Of a stretch of DNA of 64,000 nt, positions 9,601 to 17,728 are shown in pieces. The notes beneath the pieces are model-generated. The model had not been told where the DNA came from and made no database searches. It worked only from the letters and a program-made list of their open reading frames with translations. The number at the start of each line of letters is the position of its first letter. The first letter of the stretch is position 1. The position numbers and the translations under genes were made by a program. Source of the DNA: Verrucomicrobiota bacterium (lineage in GTDB: Bacteria; Verrucomicrobiota; Verrucomicrobiia; Chthoniobacterales; UBA10450); contig QHQA01000057.1 in the NCBI GenBank assembly GCA_003219695.1, positions 1 through 64,000 on the forward strand. Reading direction: 5' to 3'.

Positions 9601-10063
9601 TGAAATCGTTGAACGACTTCATGCGCGAACGGAAAACAACTAGCGGCTTCGTATTCTCCCACGCCATCACGATGTTGTTAGGCCCCATGCGATCCGAGAC
9701 ATCGTCGCGGCCAAGCGTGGCCGAAGTCGTCAGACGCTTTGGCGTTCCGCCTTCCGCCGGCATCACATAAACTTCGGTGTTACCGTCGTATTGCGAGGTG
9801 AACGCGATCTGCGTTCCGTCCGGTGAAAACCGCGCAAACGAAGTGTAACCCGGACCGCTGGTCAGCCGGCGTGCAGTGCCGCCGTCTTTGCCCACGGTAT
9901 AAAGCTCGCCTGCGTAACAGAAGACGATCTGTGTTCCGTTTGTAGTTGGAAAACGCAACAGACGCGTCGTCTTCGGCAGGTTCTGCGCCGAGGCCGTCGG
10001 AACCAAAAGCGGACCGGGCGGGAACAAGCATAGGAGAAGGAAAAGCCGAGAAAGCATGTTCAT
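6680..10063 (-). CDS. Tricorn protease homologue (S41 family peptidase)
   Basis: About 1127 residues, exported (signal peptide MNMLSRLFLLLCLF...ASA). The N-terminal two thirds are WD40/TolB-type beta-propeller repeats (FSPDGTQIAF, WSPDGKWIAYNS, WSPDSKKLLWS). A Lys/Glu/Pro-rich linker (about residues 560-610) follows, then the core domain, a PDZ domain (GDYILAINNTAVSSLP) and the C-terminal S41 peptidase domain. Catalytic candidates are the histidine of ELNNGHAYIAGG and the serine of NEFSASDGDIFP, followed by the conserved RTWGGVVGIRE. Tricorn-type enzymes degrade peptides; this one acts outside the cytoplasm. The start was moved from 10126 to the Met that opens the signal peptide (10063; 10057 is also possible). 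Confidence 0.92.
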   Translation of the reverse strand: MNMLSRLFLLLCLFPPGPLLVPTASAQNLPKTTRLLRFPTTNGTQIVFCYAGELYTVGKDGGTARRLTSGPGYTSFARFSPDGTQIAFTSQYDGNTEVYVMPAEGGTPKRLTTSATLGRDDVSDRMGPNNIVMAWENTKPLVVFRSRMKSFNDFIGALFAVGLDAELPQQLPVPRGGFVSFSPDDSKMAYNRVFREFRTWKHYRGGMADDIWIYDFKTGATENLTNNPAQDICPMWGPDNKIYFISDRDNRMNLHVVDLGTKETKQLTHFTDFDIKFPSIGKDSIVFEQAGYIWRYDLATGQAAPVPIKIEEDFDSGRGGLVDASKHLESVNLAPDGERTIAVARGDLFSVPAKNGTPRNLSKTSGAHERDAVWSPDGKWIAYNSDETGENELYVRSQDGKGKPQQITSGADTYYYELKWSPDSKKLLWSDRLQRLRYVDVTTKAVTLVDQDKWGEIQGYNWSPDSQWITWARPEENGMPRVYLYSVANKQQTAVTDSWYGSGEAVFSDDGKYLLLNSARDFKPSFGDEEFANIYRDMERVYLVTLAKETANPLAPKSDEVGKAEEKRKKEKAKEAEEKKPEASPSATKPEEKPKKPVVVKVDTDGIQNRILGLEITPGNYRNIRMLDDDRIFYLRRTSADEVGEEEEELFSEKDKKSHLCVYNVDDRKETVLGDANNYQITFDGKKMLVKIKKDYAIIDVPKDKLETKDHEHKIQGLDMELDRHAEWRQIYFECWRQMRDFFFSPTMNGVDWKAMRDKYAALLPFVNHRNDLTYLLGELISELNNGHAYIAGGERPDTPRIKLGLLGAEFSRDPATRAYRIERILPGENWNKQTRSPLTDIGVNVKPGDYILAINNTAVSSLPNLYDALIGTAGKQVILRVNSKPTDAGARDVTVVPTDDEGPLYYLDWVQKNIDYVNKKTGGEVGYLHIPDMGRPGLDEFTKLYFPQIRKHALIVDVRGNGGGFVSSLVIERLRRALVMIGIARNGMPQTDPPQTFTGPMVTLINEFSASDGDIFPYRFKTLGLGKLIGKRTWGGVVGIRESLPLVDGGQFFKPEFAVYSKDGKRWIIEGHGVDPDIVVDNDPGKEFKGEDQQLDRALQEIDEELKTKRYELPSPPPWPNRNPAG

Positions 10064-10359
10064 AGAAAAAAGATGAAGCCAGCAAGCTGCTGTTGAACGA
10101 ACGCGATGCAACCTTGATTTCAGCAAATAGCTGGCATTCGGACAATCATATAATGAAGACGCCGCTAAGTGCCGGCTTTGTCTAAACGAACCAGGGCGAT
10201 TTCGAAGGCGCTCGTTCCTATTGAGCGTCTGAGAAGAACCGCTACGATTGAAAGACCCAGGGGACGACTAAACACACTAAACAGGCGAAAATTTTATTCT
10301 GATTTTTCTCGTCATTTCGTCTGCTTCGTGGGCGAATTTCAAATGCGTTGCGAGAAAAG

Positions 10360-10449
10360 TGGCGGAAGGGGTGGGATTCGAACCCACGGTGGGTTTCCCC
10401 ACGCTCGATTTCGAGTCGAGTGCCTTAAACCGGACTCAGCCACCCTTCC
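10360..10449 (-). tRNA. tRNA-Ser (anticodon CGA)
   Basis: On the minus strand the sequence starts GGAAGGG and ends CCCTTCC-G-CCA, giving a 7 bp acceptor stem, a G discriminator and an encoded CCA. The anticodon arm CTCGA-CTCGAAA-TCGAG presents CGA, which reads UCG (Ser). A long variable arm (GCGTGGGGAAACCCACC) and the T arm GTGGGTTCGAATCCCAC are both present, as expected for a class II tRNA. It lies in the intergenic space between the tricorn gene and nrdJ; the 296 bases on its tricorn side (10064-10359) hold nothing else I can identify. Confidence 0.96.
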
Positions 10450-10461
10450 TTGGTTCGAAAA

Positions 10462-10532
10462 GAACGTCGAACGCTGAACGTCCAACATCCAACGTCGAAC
10501 GCAAATATCATTGTGAAGTTGGACGTTGGACG
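10462..10532. repeat. Heptanucleotide tandem repeat with inverted arm
   Basis: Six degenerate 7-nt units (gaacgtc, gaacgct, gaacgtc, caacatc, caacgtc, gaacgca) occupy 10462-10503, followed at about 10519-10532 by two units of the complementary sense (gttggac gttggac). The arrangement can fold as a hairpin. The rest of the stretch up to nrdJ (10533-10719) has no gene; I could not identify a convincing promoter or riboswitch in it. Confidence 0.8.
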
Positions 10533-10719
10533 GGTGCGGGATACCCCCCGAAAAATGTTACAATTTTTAGCTTGCCATGCCTATCCCCGGGGCTGCATAT
10601 TGTATATCCAACCGGACGGCCACGCTATTACTTGTTGTTGACTGGTATTGACAGGTTGTTGGCGCCGCTGTTCACCAGTATTCGCATCTTATTCTAAACC
10701 TCAACCCTCCCTCACCGTC

Positions 10720-11661
10720 ATGATTCAACTAAAACCTGGAATCCCGCCCGCTTCACTTAAAGGAATCTCTGAACCGGCTGCGCGCCGAAAAAACACGGGC
10801 CAAAAGAGGAAAAACACCGGTCTGCATTTTGAGCGCGTGTTCAGCAACGCTGCTGTAGCGCCGTTTGATCAGATCGAATGGGAACGGCGCACCGCGGAAA
10901 TCACTGACGACAGCGGCAAGATCATTTTCAAGCAGGAAGACGTCGAGGTCCCAAAAAGCTGGAGCGCGCTCGCGACCAAAATTGCGGTTTCAAAATATTT
11001 CTACGGCGACATCGCAAACGGCACCGATCCTTACAAAGGCGGAAGGGAAACGTCGGTGCGGCAACTGATTCATCGCGTCACGCGGACGATTACTGATTGT
11101 GGGATAGCAGATGGTTATTTCGCCGACGCCGAAGCGGCGGAAATTTTTTACGATGAGCTGACCTGGCTTTGCCTGAATCAACATGGCGCGTTTAACTCGC
11201 CGGTCTGGTTCAACGTGGGCTTGTATCATCAATACGGCGTGGGCAAGGACGGCGGGGCGGGGAATTATTTTTACAATCGCGAGACTGGCAAAGCCGAGCG
11301 CGCGCTTTCGCAATATGAATATCCACAGGGAAGCGCCTGCTTCATCCAGAGCGTGGACGACACCATGGAAGACATCATGCGTCTGGCAATGAGCGAGGCC
11401 ATGCTCTTCAAATACGGCAGCGGCACCGGCACCGATCTTTCTTCGCTCAGATCGACCAGAGAAAAACTGAGCGGCGGCGGCAAGCCCAGCGGACCGCTCT
11501 CGTTCCTGAAAGTCTATGACCAGGTTGCGAACGTAGTGAAGAGCGGCGGCAAAACACGGCGCGCGGCGAAGATGAACACGCTCAAAGATTGGCACCCGCG
11601 TGGGCGCTCATTGAGCAAGGCTACGACGGCAGTTACAACGGCGATGCGTACGGCTCGGTGA
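10720..11661 (+). CDS. nrdJ: Vitamin B12-dependent ribonucleotide reductase, N-terminal fragment
   Basis: The N-terminal 313 residues of class II (adenosylcobalamin) ribonucleotide reductase, which makes deoxynucleotides with or without oxygen. Recognisable segments are NQHGAFNSPVWFNVG, PQGSACFIQSVDDTM (with a catalytic-site cysteine), KYGSGTGTDLSSLRS and KSGGKTRRAAKMNTL. The start is the ATG at 10720, not the upstream codon in the ORF track. After MNTLKDWHP the frame leaves the conserved sequence and stops at 11661. The continuation is in another frame from about 11598. Around 15-20 residues expected between HP(D) and AWALIE are missing, so this is a deletion plus frameshift, either real or a sequence error. 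Confidence 0.88.
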   Translation: MIQLKPGIPPASLKGISEPAARRKNTGQKRKNTGLHFERVFSNAAVAPFDQIEWERRTAEITDDSGKIIFKQEDVEVPKSWSALATKIAVSKYFYGDIANGTDPYKGGRETSVRQLIHRVTRTITDCGIADGYFADAEAAEIFYDELTWLCLNQHGAFNSPVWFNVGLYHQYGVGKDGGAGNYFYNRETGKAERALSQYEYPQGSACFIQSVDDTMEDIMRLAMSEAMLFKYGSGTGTDLSSLRSTREKLSGGGKPSGPLSFLKVYDQVANVVKSGGKTRRAAKMNTLKDWHPRGRSLSKATTAVTTAMRTAR

Positions 11662-13811
11662 TGTATCAAAACGAAAATGTGAGCGTGCGGGTGAGCGACG
11701 AATTCATGGAAGCGGCGCAGGAGGGGCATGAATGGTGGACGCGCCGCGTAACCGACGGCCAGCCGTGCGAGAAGAAAGACGCGCGCTCGTTGCTGCACAA
11801 AATCGCCGAAGGCACATGGGTCTGTGGCGATCCCGGAATGCAATTCGATACTACGATTCACAAATGGCATACGTGCAAAGGCACAGACCGGCAAAATTCC
11901 ACTAATCCATGCAGTGAGTATCTGTTCCTCGACAACACGGCCTGCAATCTGGCGTCATTGAATCTGATGAAGTTCAAGACGCCGGACGGCGATTTTGATG
12001 TCGAGCGATTCAAAGCGGCGGTGCGCATTTTCATCACCGCGCAGGAGATCATTGTCGATAACGCAAGTTACCCGGTCAAAGAAATCGCGGAGAACTCGCA
12101 TATTTTCCGCACACTGGGACTCGGTTATGCGAATCTCGGCTCGCTCATCATGAGCTACGGTTACGGCTACGACAGCGTGGAAGGCCGCGCGCTGTGCGGC
12201 GCGATCACTTCCATCATGACCGGCGAAGCTTACGAGCAGAGCGCGCGCATGGCGCAAGCGCTGGGACCGTTCCCGGGTTATCACGACGCGCGCGCCAGTG
12301 GTGTGGCAAAGCCGGTCGCCAAAGACAACGTCGCCTCAATGTTGGAAGTGATCGAGCTGCATCGCTGCTCGGTGCGCGAAATCTCGGATGCGAAAGAGTT
12401 CGCACATTTGAAAGAGGAAGCCGCAAAGGTTTGGGACAGCGCGGCGGAACTTGGAAAGCGCTACGGTTATCGCAACGCGCAAGTCACGGTGCTCGCGCCG
12501 ACGGGCACGATCAGTTTCCTGATGGATTGCGACACGACCGGAATCGAACCGGACATCGCGCTGGTAAAATACAAGCTGCTCGCCGGCGGCGGCATGTTCA
12601 AAATTGTCAACCAGACAGTTAAGCCCGCGCTGGAGAAACTAGGTTACAACGCCGAGGAGATCGAACGCATCATCGCGCACATCGATGCGTTCGACACGAT
12701 TGAAGACGTCACTGACACCGATGGATCGACAATTTCATCGGGACTAAAGCCGGAACACTTGTCGATCTTCGATTGCGCGTTCAAGCCGTTCAAGGGCGAA
12801 CGCAGTCTCAATTACATGGCGCATCTGCGGATGATGGCAGCAGCCCAACCATTCCTGAGCGGCGCGATTTCGAAGACGGTTAATATGCCGGAAGCGGCCA
12901 CCGTGGACGACATCATGAGCACCTACGTCGAAGGTTGGCGGCTGGGATTGAAATCGATCGCGATTTATCGCGATGGCTCGAAACGTTCCGCGCCGCTAAA
13001 CACACGTAAAACAAAGGACATGGGCACTGTAGCCGGCATCGGTGATGCCGGCACCGACGCGGACGCACTACCAAAGCGCATTCTTGAATTGGAGCAAGAA
13101 CTGGCCACGTTGCGCAGCCAGCTCAATCAGCCGGTTCGGCATCGCATGCCGGACACGCGCCATTCCATGACCCATCGGTTCGAGATTGCCGGTCACGAAG
13201 GTTACATCACCGTCGGTTTGTATGAGGACGGGCAACCGGGCGAGCTTTTCATTACCATGTCGAAGGAAGGCAGCACCATCGGCGGGTTAATGGACACAGT
13301 GGGCACGCTCACCTCAATCGCGCTGCAGTACGGGGTGCCGCTGGAGAGTCTCGTGAAAAAATTCGCGTATCAGAGATTCGAGCCAAGCGGGTTTACAAAA
13401 AATCCCGACATCCGTCACGCGACAAGCATCACCGATTACGTTTTCCGTTGGCTCGCCTGCCAGTTCATCAAAGGCTACAAAGAAGCAACGTCGCCGAACC
13501 GTGCGCAGCCCGACTTGCCACTTAAAGAAATTGTCGAGATCGAGAATAAAGCGCTGAACCGGCCAGTCACGGATTTAGCGCGCACCGGCGACAAACAAGT
13601 GATCGACGTGATCACGAACAAGTCGGCCGATGATCCTGCCGCCGTCGGAGGGAATGGTAACGGCACCAGCAACTCGCCGGATCGCGTCACGGTAGCGCTC
13701 GGCAGTATCTTCATGGGCATCACCTGTTCGGTGTGCGGCAGCGACAAAGTCATCCGCGCAGGCGCATGCGGCGTCTGCATCGAATGCGGCACCAGCCAGG
13801 GCTGCAGCTGA
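11589..13811 (+). CDS. nrdJ: Vitamin B12-dependent ribonucleotide reductase, C-terminal fragment
   Basis: Carries the rest of the class II reductase in the second frame. Homology begins at AWALIEQGYDGSYNGDAYGSV (about 11598), so the ORF start given is only the first in-frame start codon and no separate gene start is implied. Present are NPCSEYLFLDNTACNLASLNL (active-site Cys/Glu region), APTGTISFLMDCDTTGIEPD, the NrdJ C-terminal domain and the zinc-ribbon-like end CSVCGSDKVIRAGACGVCIECG. A low-complexity spacer (VAGIGDAGTDADALPKR) sits between core and tail. With the upstream fragment it makes a single gene of about 3.1 kb interrupted by the lesion near 11592-11598. Unless a second reductase exists elsewhere, the gene should be essential. 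Confidence 0.88.
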   Translation: MAPAWALIEQGYDGSYNGDAYGSVMYQNENVSVRVSDEFMEAAQEGHEWWTRRVTDGQPCEKKDARSLLHKIAEGTWVCGDPGMQFDTTIHKWHTCKGTDRQNSTNPCSEYLFLDNTACNLASLNLMKFKTPDGDFDVERFKAAVRIFITAQEIIVDNASYPVKEIAENSHIFRTLGLGYANLGSLIMSYGYGYDSVEGRALCGAITSIMTGEAYEQSARMAQALGPFPGYHDARASGVAKPVAKDNVASMLEVIELHRCSVREISDAKEFAHLKEEAAKVWDSAAELGKRYGYRNAQVTVLAPTGTISFLMDCDTTGIEPDIALVKYKLLAGGGMFKIVNQTVKPALEKLGYNAEEIERIIAHIDAFDTIEDVTDTDGSTISSGLKPEHLSIFDCAFKPFKGERSLNYMAHLRMMAAAQPFLSGAISKTVNMPEAATVDDIMSTYVEGWRLGLKSIAIYRDGSKRSAPLNTRKTKDMGTVAGIGDAGTDADALPKRILELEQELATLRSQLNQPVRHRMPDTRHSMTHRFEIAGHEGYITVGLYEDGQPGELFITMSKEGSTIGGLMDTVGTLTSIALQYGVPLESLVKKFAYQRFEPSGFTKNPDIRHATSITDYVFRWLACQFIKGYKEATSPNRAQPDLPLKEIVEIENKALNRPVTDLARTGDKQVIDVITNKSADDPAAVGGNGNGTSNSPDRVTVALGSIFMGITCSVCGSDKVIRAGACGVCIECGTSQGCS

Positions 13812-13924
13812 GGGTTTAGGTCGAAACTGAGACGCACGGCCGAATCAGGACCGAGCGACTGCTTCGATTTGCTTCTCGGATCGGAATTCATCTTGAATCT
13901 CCAGGAGCGACTCTCCAATCTGGA

Positions 13925-14812
13925 GTGAATGGTCTGATGAGCTACGAAAGCAGAATGCTCGAGCAATTGGCGATGCCGAGACGCGCGGAAGTTCAGAATG
14001 CCTTGCTTCGCACGCTGTTGAAACATGGTGGAGTCGTCAAAGAGTTTGCGGCGGGTGAAGAAGTCGTCGACGAACTTGCGGATCGTTTTCGGCTAAATCC
14101 GGCTCAGCGCACCGCTGCTCTTGAGACGGTGTACCGAAAAGAAAACCGCCTTAAGAAAACGCTTCTATGGCATCGGCTCCTTTTTCGTGCCGCCGATGCG
14201 CTCGCGACCGATGGGGTAGTCTCTCGGCCCACACAAACGTCTCGCCTAACGGGCAAAAGAGAATGGATGCTCACCGAAAAAGGTTTCGACGAAGCGCTGC
14301 GTATTTCGCAAATCCCCGCTGCAGAAAAGGACTCGCTGCCGATTAAATCCTACGAAGTTCAGAAAGTTGTGAAAAAGCTTTTGGACGCCCCGAGACCTGA
14401 AAACTACCAGCCGTTCGACAGCACTCGGAAGCTTGTAAAGAAGATCAGGGAAACAGCAGTGCGACTTCGTGGTTTCCGGCAAGCTGTCATTGAAGTTTAC
14501 GATTTTCGTTGTGCTGTATGCGGCTTGAAGATCAATTCACCTGACAATCTGTGCTGGGAAGTCGAAGCCGCCCACATTGTTCCTCACGCCTCATTTGGTC
14601 GGGACGATCTTTTCAACGGGATCGCATTGTGCCGCTTTCATCATTGGGCGTTCGACGTCGGTTGGTTCTCGTTGCTCGAGCGATGGGGAGATTATGAGTT
14701 GATTCGCGCGCTCACGGAACAGCAGACAGGAATTCGGTTGCCGAGGAGGCGGGGAGTCTATCCGCACATCAATTCAATCCGCTGGCATCGCCAATTCATT
14801 TTTTGTCAATGA
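13925..14812 (+). CDS. HNH endonuclease with N-terminal winged-helix region
   Basis: About 295 residues. The C-terminal third is an HNH nuclease of the restriction-like type: CAVCG opens the metal knuckle, EAAHIVPH gives the first catalytic His, and NGIALCRFHHWAFD supplies the Asn/His part. The N-terminal region (ALLRTLLKHGGVVKEF... WMLTEKGFDEAL) resembles the Mrr-type N-terminal winged helix, which suggests DNA recognition. No methyltransferase is adjacent, so a stand-alone, perhaps modification-dependent, nuclease is plausible. The track start is GTG at 13925; ATG at 13937 is as likely, with GGAG at 13922-13925. Confidence 0.83.
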   Translation: MNGLMSYESRMLEQLAMPRRAEVQNALLRTLLKHGGVVKEFAAGEEVVDELADRFRLNPAQRTAALETVYRKENRLKKTLLWHRLLFRAADALATDGVVSRPTQTSRLTGKREWMLTEKGFDEALRISQIPAAEKDSLPIKSYEVQKVVKKLLDAPRPENYQPFDSTRKLVKKIRETAVRLRGFRQAVIEVYDFRCAVCGLKINSPDNLCWEVEAAHIVPHASFGRDDLFNGIALCRFHHWAFDVGWFSLLERWGDYELIRALTEQQTGIRLPRRRGVYPHINSIRWHRQFIFCQ

Positions 14813-14827
14813 CGTCTAGTTTGCTCT

Positions 14828-15028
14828 ATGAAAACCGCAAATGAAGAGACCGTTTACAAAATATCCGTCGAGGATCTGCAGCAGGTCGCTAAGGAAGTTC
14901 TCGAGCGAGAATTGACGAGCGAGGAAATTGCCGCGGTTGGAAATGCCGTCGGCGATTACATCGATTGGTTTCAAGCAATCGAGAATGCAATCCACCATTG
15001 CGTTCGCGGTAGCGATCCGACCCCTTGA
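14828..15028 (+). CDS. Small acidic hypothetical protein
   Basis: A 66-residue ORF (MKTANEETVYKISVEDLQQVA...) starting 15 bases after the HNH gene, with amphipathic helices and the regular composition of a real protein. I do not recognise a family. Its tight spacing suggests co-transcription with the nuclease, so an accessory or regulatory partner is possible, but nothing in the sequence shows that. The opposite-strand ORF at 14816-15052 is a shadow. Confidence 0.5.
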   Translation: MKTANEETVYKISVEDLQQVAKEVLERELTSEEIAAVGNAVGDYIDWFQAIENAIHHCVRGSDPTP

Positions 15029-15124
15029 AATTGGATTGCAGCACGAAGACATTTACGCGGTGTCCGTTGGACACGCGCGCGTGTCCGGTTACAATGCGTG
15101 GCCGCCGTTCTCAGGGCGAATTTA

Positions 15125-16906
15125 ATGAACAAACTCGACGCGCAGAGACAGAAAGAAATTCAGCAGGCTGAGGAACTGCTTTTTGCAGGGCCGCAGGCAC
15201 TCGGGTTCGCCAAGGGACTTTTCCAAGGGCATTTCGTCTCCGATTGGGTAATGCCTTATCCGCGCATCCCCGCTGCGCAACAAGTCGAGTTGGATGAAAC
15301 GCTCAGCGAACTCCGCCAGTTTCTCGATGAACACCTTGATCCTGCGGAGGTCGATCGGCAGGCAGATATTCCGCGTGACGTGATCGATGGCCTCGGCCGC
15401 ATCGGGGTGCTTGGTATGACCGCGCCGAAGGAATACGGCGGACGCGGCTTCTCACAAATGGCGAACTGCAAGGTGCTGGAAGAGATCGGCCGTCGCTGTG
15501 CATCGACATCGGTTTTCGTCAACGCGCATCACTCGATAGGGATTCGCGCGTTGCTTTTGTTTGGCACGCACGAGCAAAAGCAGCAATGGCTACCCAAATT
15601 ATCAAGTGGCGAGCAGTTGGGTTCATTCGCGCTCACTGAGAAAGAAGCCGGATCGGATGCGGCAAATGTGCAGATGCAGGCGCGTCCCAACGAGGACGGG
15701 TCGCACTTCATTTTGAACGGCGAAAAACGTTACATCACCAACGCCGCGATCGCGCATGAGCTCACCGTGATGGCGCGAACGCCTGTGCCCGGCTCAGACA
15801 AGACCGCGATCACGGCATTTCTGGTCACGCCTGACATGCCGGGGTTCGAAATCCTCGAGGCGCGCATGCCGAAGATGGGGATCCGCGGGACCGCCACGGG
15901 GCGATTTGCGTTGCGCGACGTGAAAGTGCCCAAGGAAAATATTCTCGGCCAGATGGGCAAGGGACTGAAGGTCGCACTGACGGTGCTCGATTTTGGGAGG
16001 ACCACATTCGGCGCCTGTTGCACGGGCGCAGCCAAAACCTGTTTGGAACTTGCCGTTCAGCACGCGAACACGCGCAAACAATTCAACAAAACGCTGGGCA
16101 ATTTCGAACTGGTGAAAAAGAAAATCGCACGCATCGCGGCCGACGCGTACGCGATGGAAGCGATGACCACGGTCACGGCGTCGTTCATCGACCGCGGCTT
16201 GGAAGATTACATGCTCGAGACTGCAATGCTGAAGGTGTTCACTACCGAGCGGGTCTGGGAATGCATCAACGACGTGTTCCAAATTTATGGCGGCGCAGCC
16301 TATATGACCGATCTTCCGCTGGAGCGAATGATGCGCGACGCGCGTATCAATCAGATCGGGGAAGGCGCGAACGAAGTGCTCACTTCATTCATTGCGCTGG
16401 TCGGCATGCGCGGACCTGGCATGGAGTTCAAGGAAATTTACGACACGATGATAAAACCGTCCCGCGATCGGATGAGCAGAGCATGGGCCGCCGGAAAGAA
16501 CCGCCTGGGCGCGACGATTCGCGTGCCCGATGTGCCGGTGCAAAGCGATGAGCTTCGTGCGCACGCGCGCCAACTCGGCCGCTTGATCTGGCGTTTTAAC
16601 TTCGCCGTCAACCGCGCGTTGATCACGTATCGCGAACCGATTCTCGACATGCAGCTTGTTCAGGAACGGATAGCGAACGCGGCGATGGATCTTTTCGCGT
16701 CGACCTGTGTTCTCAGCCGCCAGGACAGCGAAATTCAGTTCGCCCGTCGAAATGGCGATGCGGCACCGCCCGATCACTCAGCTGCCGATCTGTTTTTGCG
16801 ACAATCATTTCGCCGCATTCGCGGTTTCCTTGGCGCACTAACGGACAACGACGACAAAGCGCTGCTCGCAGCGGCGAAATCGTGCCTGGGTAAGCCACGA
16901 AGTTAA
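15125..16906 (+). CDS. Acyl-CoA dehydrogenase (long-chain type, two-part C-terminus)
   Basis: A 593-residue FAD-dependent acyl-CoA dehydrogenase for the first step of fatty-acid beta-oxidation or related catabolism. The N-terminal helical domain is followed by LGSFALTEKEAGSDAANVQ and LNGEKRYITNA (FAD/substrate site) and VFQIYGGAAYMTDLPLERMMRDARINQIGEGANEV, in which the Glu of GEGANEV is the likely base. The roughly 160-residue C-terminal extension resembles VLCAD/ACAD9-type enzymes. The start is ATG 15125, preceded by AGGG about 9 bases upstream; the longer track ORF is not supported. No electron-transfer flavoprotein genes are nearby. Confidence 0.92.
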   Translation: MNKLDAQRQKEIQQAEELLFAGPQALGFAKGLFQGHFVSDWVMPYPRIPAAQQVELDETLSELRQFLDEHLDPAEVDRQADIPRDVIDGLGRIGVLGMTAPKEYGGRGFSQMANCKVLEEIGRRCASTSVFVNAHHSIGIRALLLFGTHEQKQQWLPKLSSGEQLGSFALTEKEAGSDAANVQMQARPNEDGSHFILNGEKRYITNAAIAHELTVMARTPVPGSDKTAITAFLVTPDMPGFEILEARMPKMGIRGTATGRFALRDVKVPKENILGQMGKGLKVALTVLDFGRTTFGACCTGAAKTCLELAVQHANTRKQFNKTLGNFELVKKKIARIAADAYAMEAMTTVTASFIDRGLEDYMLETAMLKVFTTERVWECINDVFQIYGGAAYMTDLPLERMMRDARINQIGEGANEVLTSFIALVGMRGPGMEFKEIYDTMIKPSRDRMSRAWAAGKNRLGATIRVPDVPVQSDELRAHARQLGRLIWRFNFAVNRALITYREPILDMQLVQERIANAAMDLFASTCVLSRQDSEIQFARRNGDAAPPDHSAADLFLRQSFRRIRGFLGALTDNDDKALLAAAKSCLGKPRS

Positions 16907-17107
16907 TGATAAGTCTGGCTTCAATTCTCCGCGCAGCGGAATTGATAGGATTTCGTGGAAAAATGTGACCGCGATTATTGGATCGAGGATACCCAAAAGG
17001 ATGAGTTGCGGGGATCGTTTTGACCGACCGGCATTTTCGCCGCGAAGCGGCTGTATGAGCTTAGCTCGGTCTTTCAAGACTGGGGTAGGCGAGCACGAAA
17101 CCGTCCA

Positions 17108-17624
17108 CGTCGCGTTAGCGACGATTGAAGGGCGAAGTAGGATAGGGCCATGGCCAATACCTACACATCCCTTCATTATCATCTCATCTTTTCAACAAAG
17201 AACCGGCAGCCTTGGATTGCGGCCGAAACTGAAGAACGCATTTGGGCATATATCGGAGGAATAGCGCGTGCCCATAAGATGACCGTTCTGCAAGTAGGCG
17301 GCGTGACAGATCACATCCACGTGCTTGTAACGGCACCGGCGACGATCGCCCCGGCACAGATAGCTCAATATCTCAAGGGCGATTCTTCGAAATGGATTCA
17401 CGAGGAGTTTCGAAACATGCAAGGCTTTGGTTGGCGGGATGGATATAGCGCTTTCACGGTAAGCAAATCAAGCCTTCCTGAAGTGGTGCGTTATATTCAG
17501 AACCAGCGCGAGCATCATCACACAAAGACATTTCAAGAAGAGTATCTGGAGTTCTTGGGTAAGCACGGGATCGAATACGATGAACGGTATCTCTGGGGTT
17601 GATTCAGCCGTCGCTGACGCGACG
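17108..17624 (+). mobile_element. RAYT / IS200-like unit with flanking hairpins
   Basis: The transposase ORF is bracketed by two hairpins with the same stem, cgtcgc/gcgacg: cgtcgcgttagcgacg at 17108-17123 and cgtcgctgacgcgacg at 17609-17624. Matching subterminal hairpins are what IS200/IS605 and REP-associated transposases recognise, so this pair may define the ends of the unit. No target duplication is needed in this family and none is seen. Confidence 0.65.
17150..17602 (+). CDS. IS200-like Y1 transposase, REP-associated (RAYT) type
   Basis: A 150-residue single-strand DNA transposase of the HUH/Y1 fold. It begins with TSLHYHLIFSTKNRQPWI, carries the metal-binding HUH motif in GVTDHIHVLV, and has the catalytic tyrosine in EVVRYIQNQREHHH. 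The length matches IS200/TnpA and RAYT proteins. The start ATG is at 17150. Such enzymes move REP palindromes in trans, and several palindromic repeat families occur in this window, which makes a RAYT role attractive. Its downstream neighbour is a divergent KARI gene. Confidence 0.9.
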   Translation: MANTYTSLHYHLIFSTKNRQPWIAAETEERIWAYIGGIARAHKMTVLQVGGVTDHIHVLVTAPATIAPAQIAQYLKGDSSKWIHEEFRNMQGFGWRDGYSAFTVSKSSLPEVVRYIQNQREHHHTKTFQEEYLEFLGKHGIEYDERYLWG

Positions 17625-17645
17625 GATGGAGCCGTTAGGAGCTTT

Positions 17646-17691
17646 CCCGGCCTTGAAAGGCCGGGCTACAATCGGAGTGTCGCTACGCGAC
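17646..17691. repeat. Hairpin cluster downstream of the RAYT gene
   Basis: A perfect 9 bp stem, cccggcctt-ga-aaggccggg (17646-17665), followed by gtcgc-tac-gcgac (17679-17691). These palindromes lie between the transposase unit and the KARI-like gene. The first could act as a terminator-like or REP-type structure, although it lacks a T tract. Confidence 0.65.
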
Positions 17692-17728
17692 CAATGGTCG
17701 CCTTTGGCGCTAACCATACACGCTAAAT

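Noticed and set aside
10533-10719. Cobalamin riboswitch or NrdR box upstream of nrdJ
   Set aside because: I looked for a B12-box-like core and for paired NrdR boxes and found no convincing match.
11589-11661. Two overlapping nrdJ ORFs treated as separate full genes
   Set aside because: Both are parts of one reductase; the overlap comes from the deletion and frameshift, and there is no start signal for a second gene.
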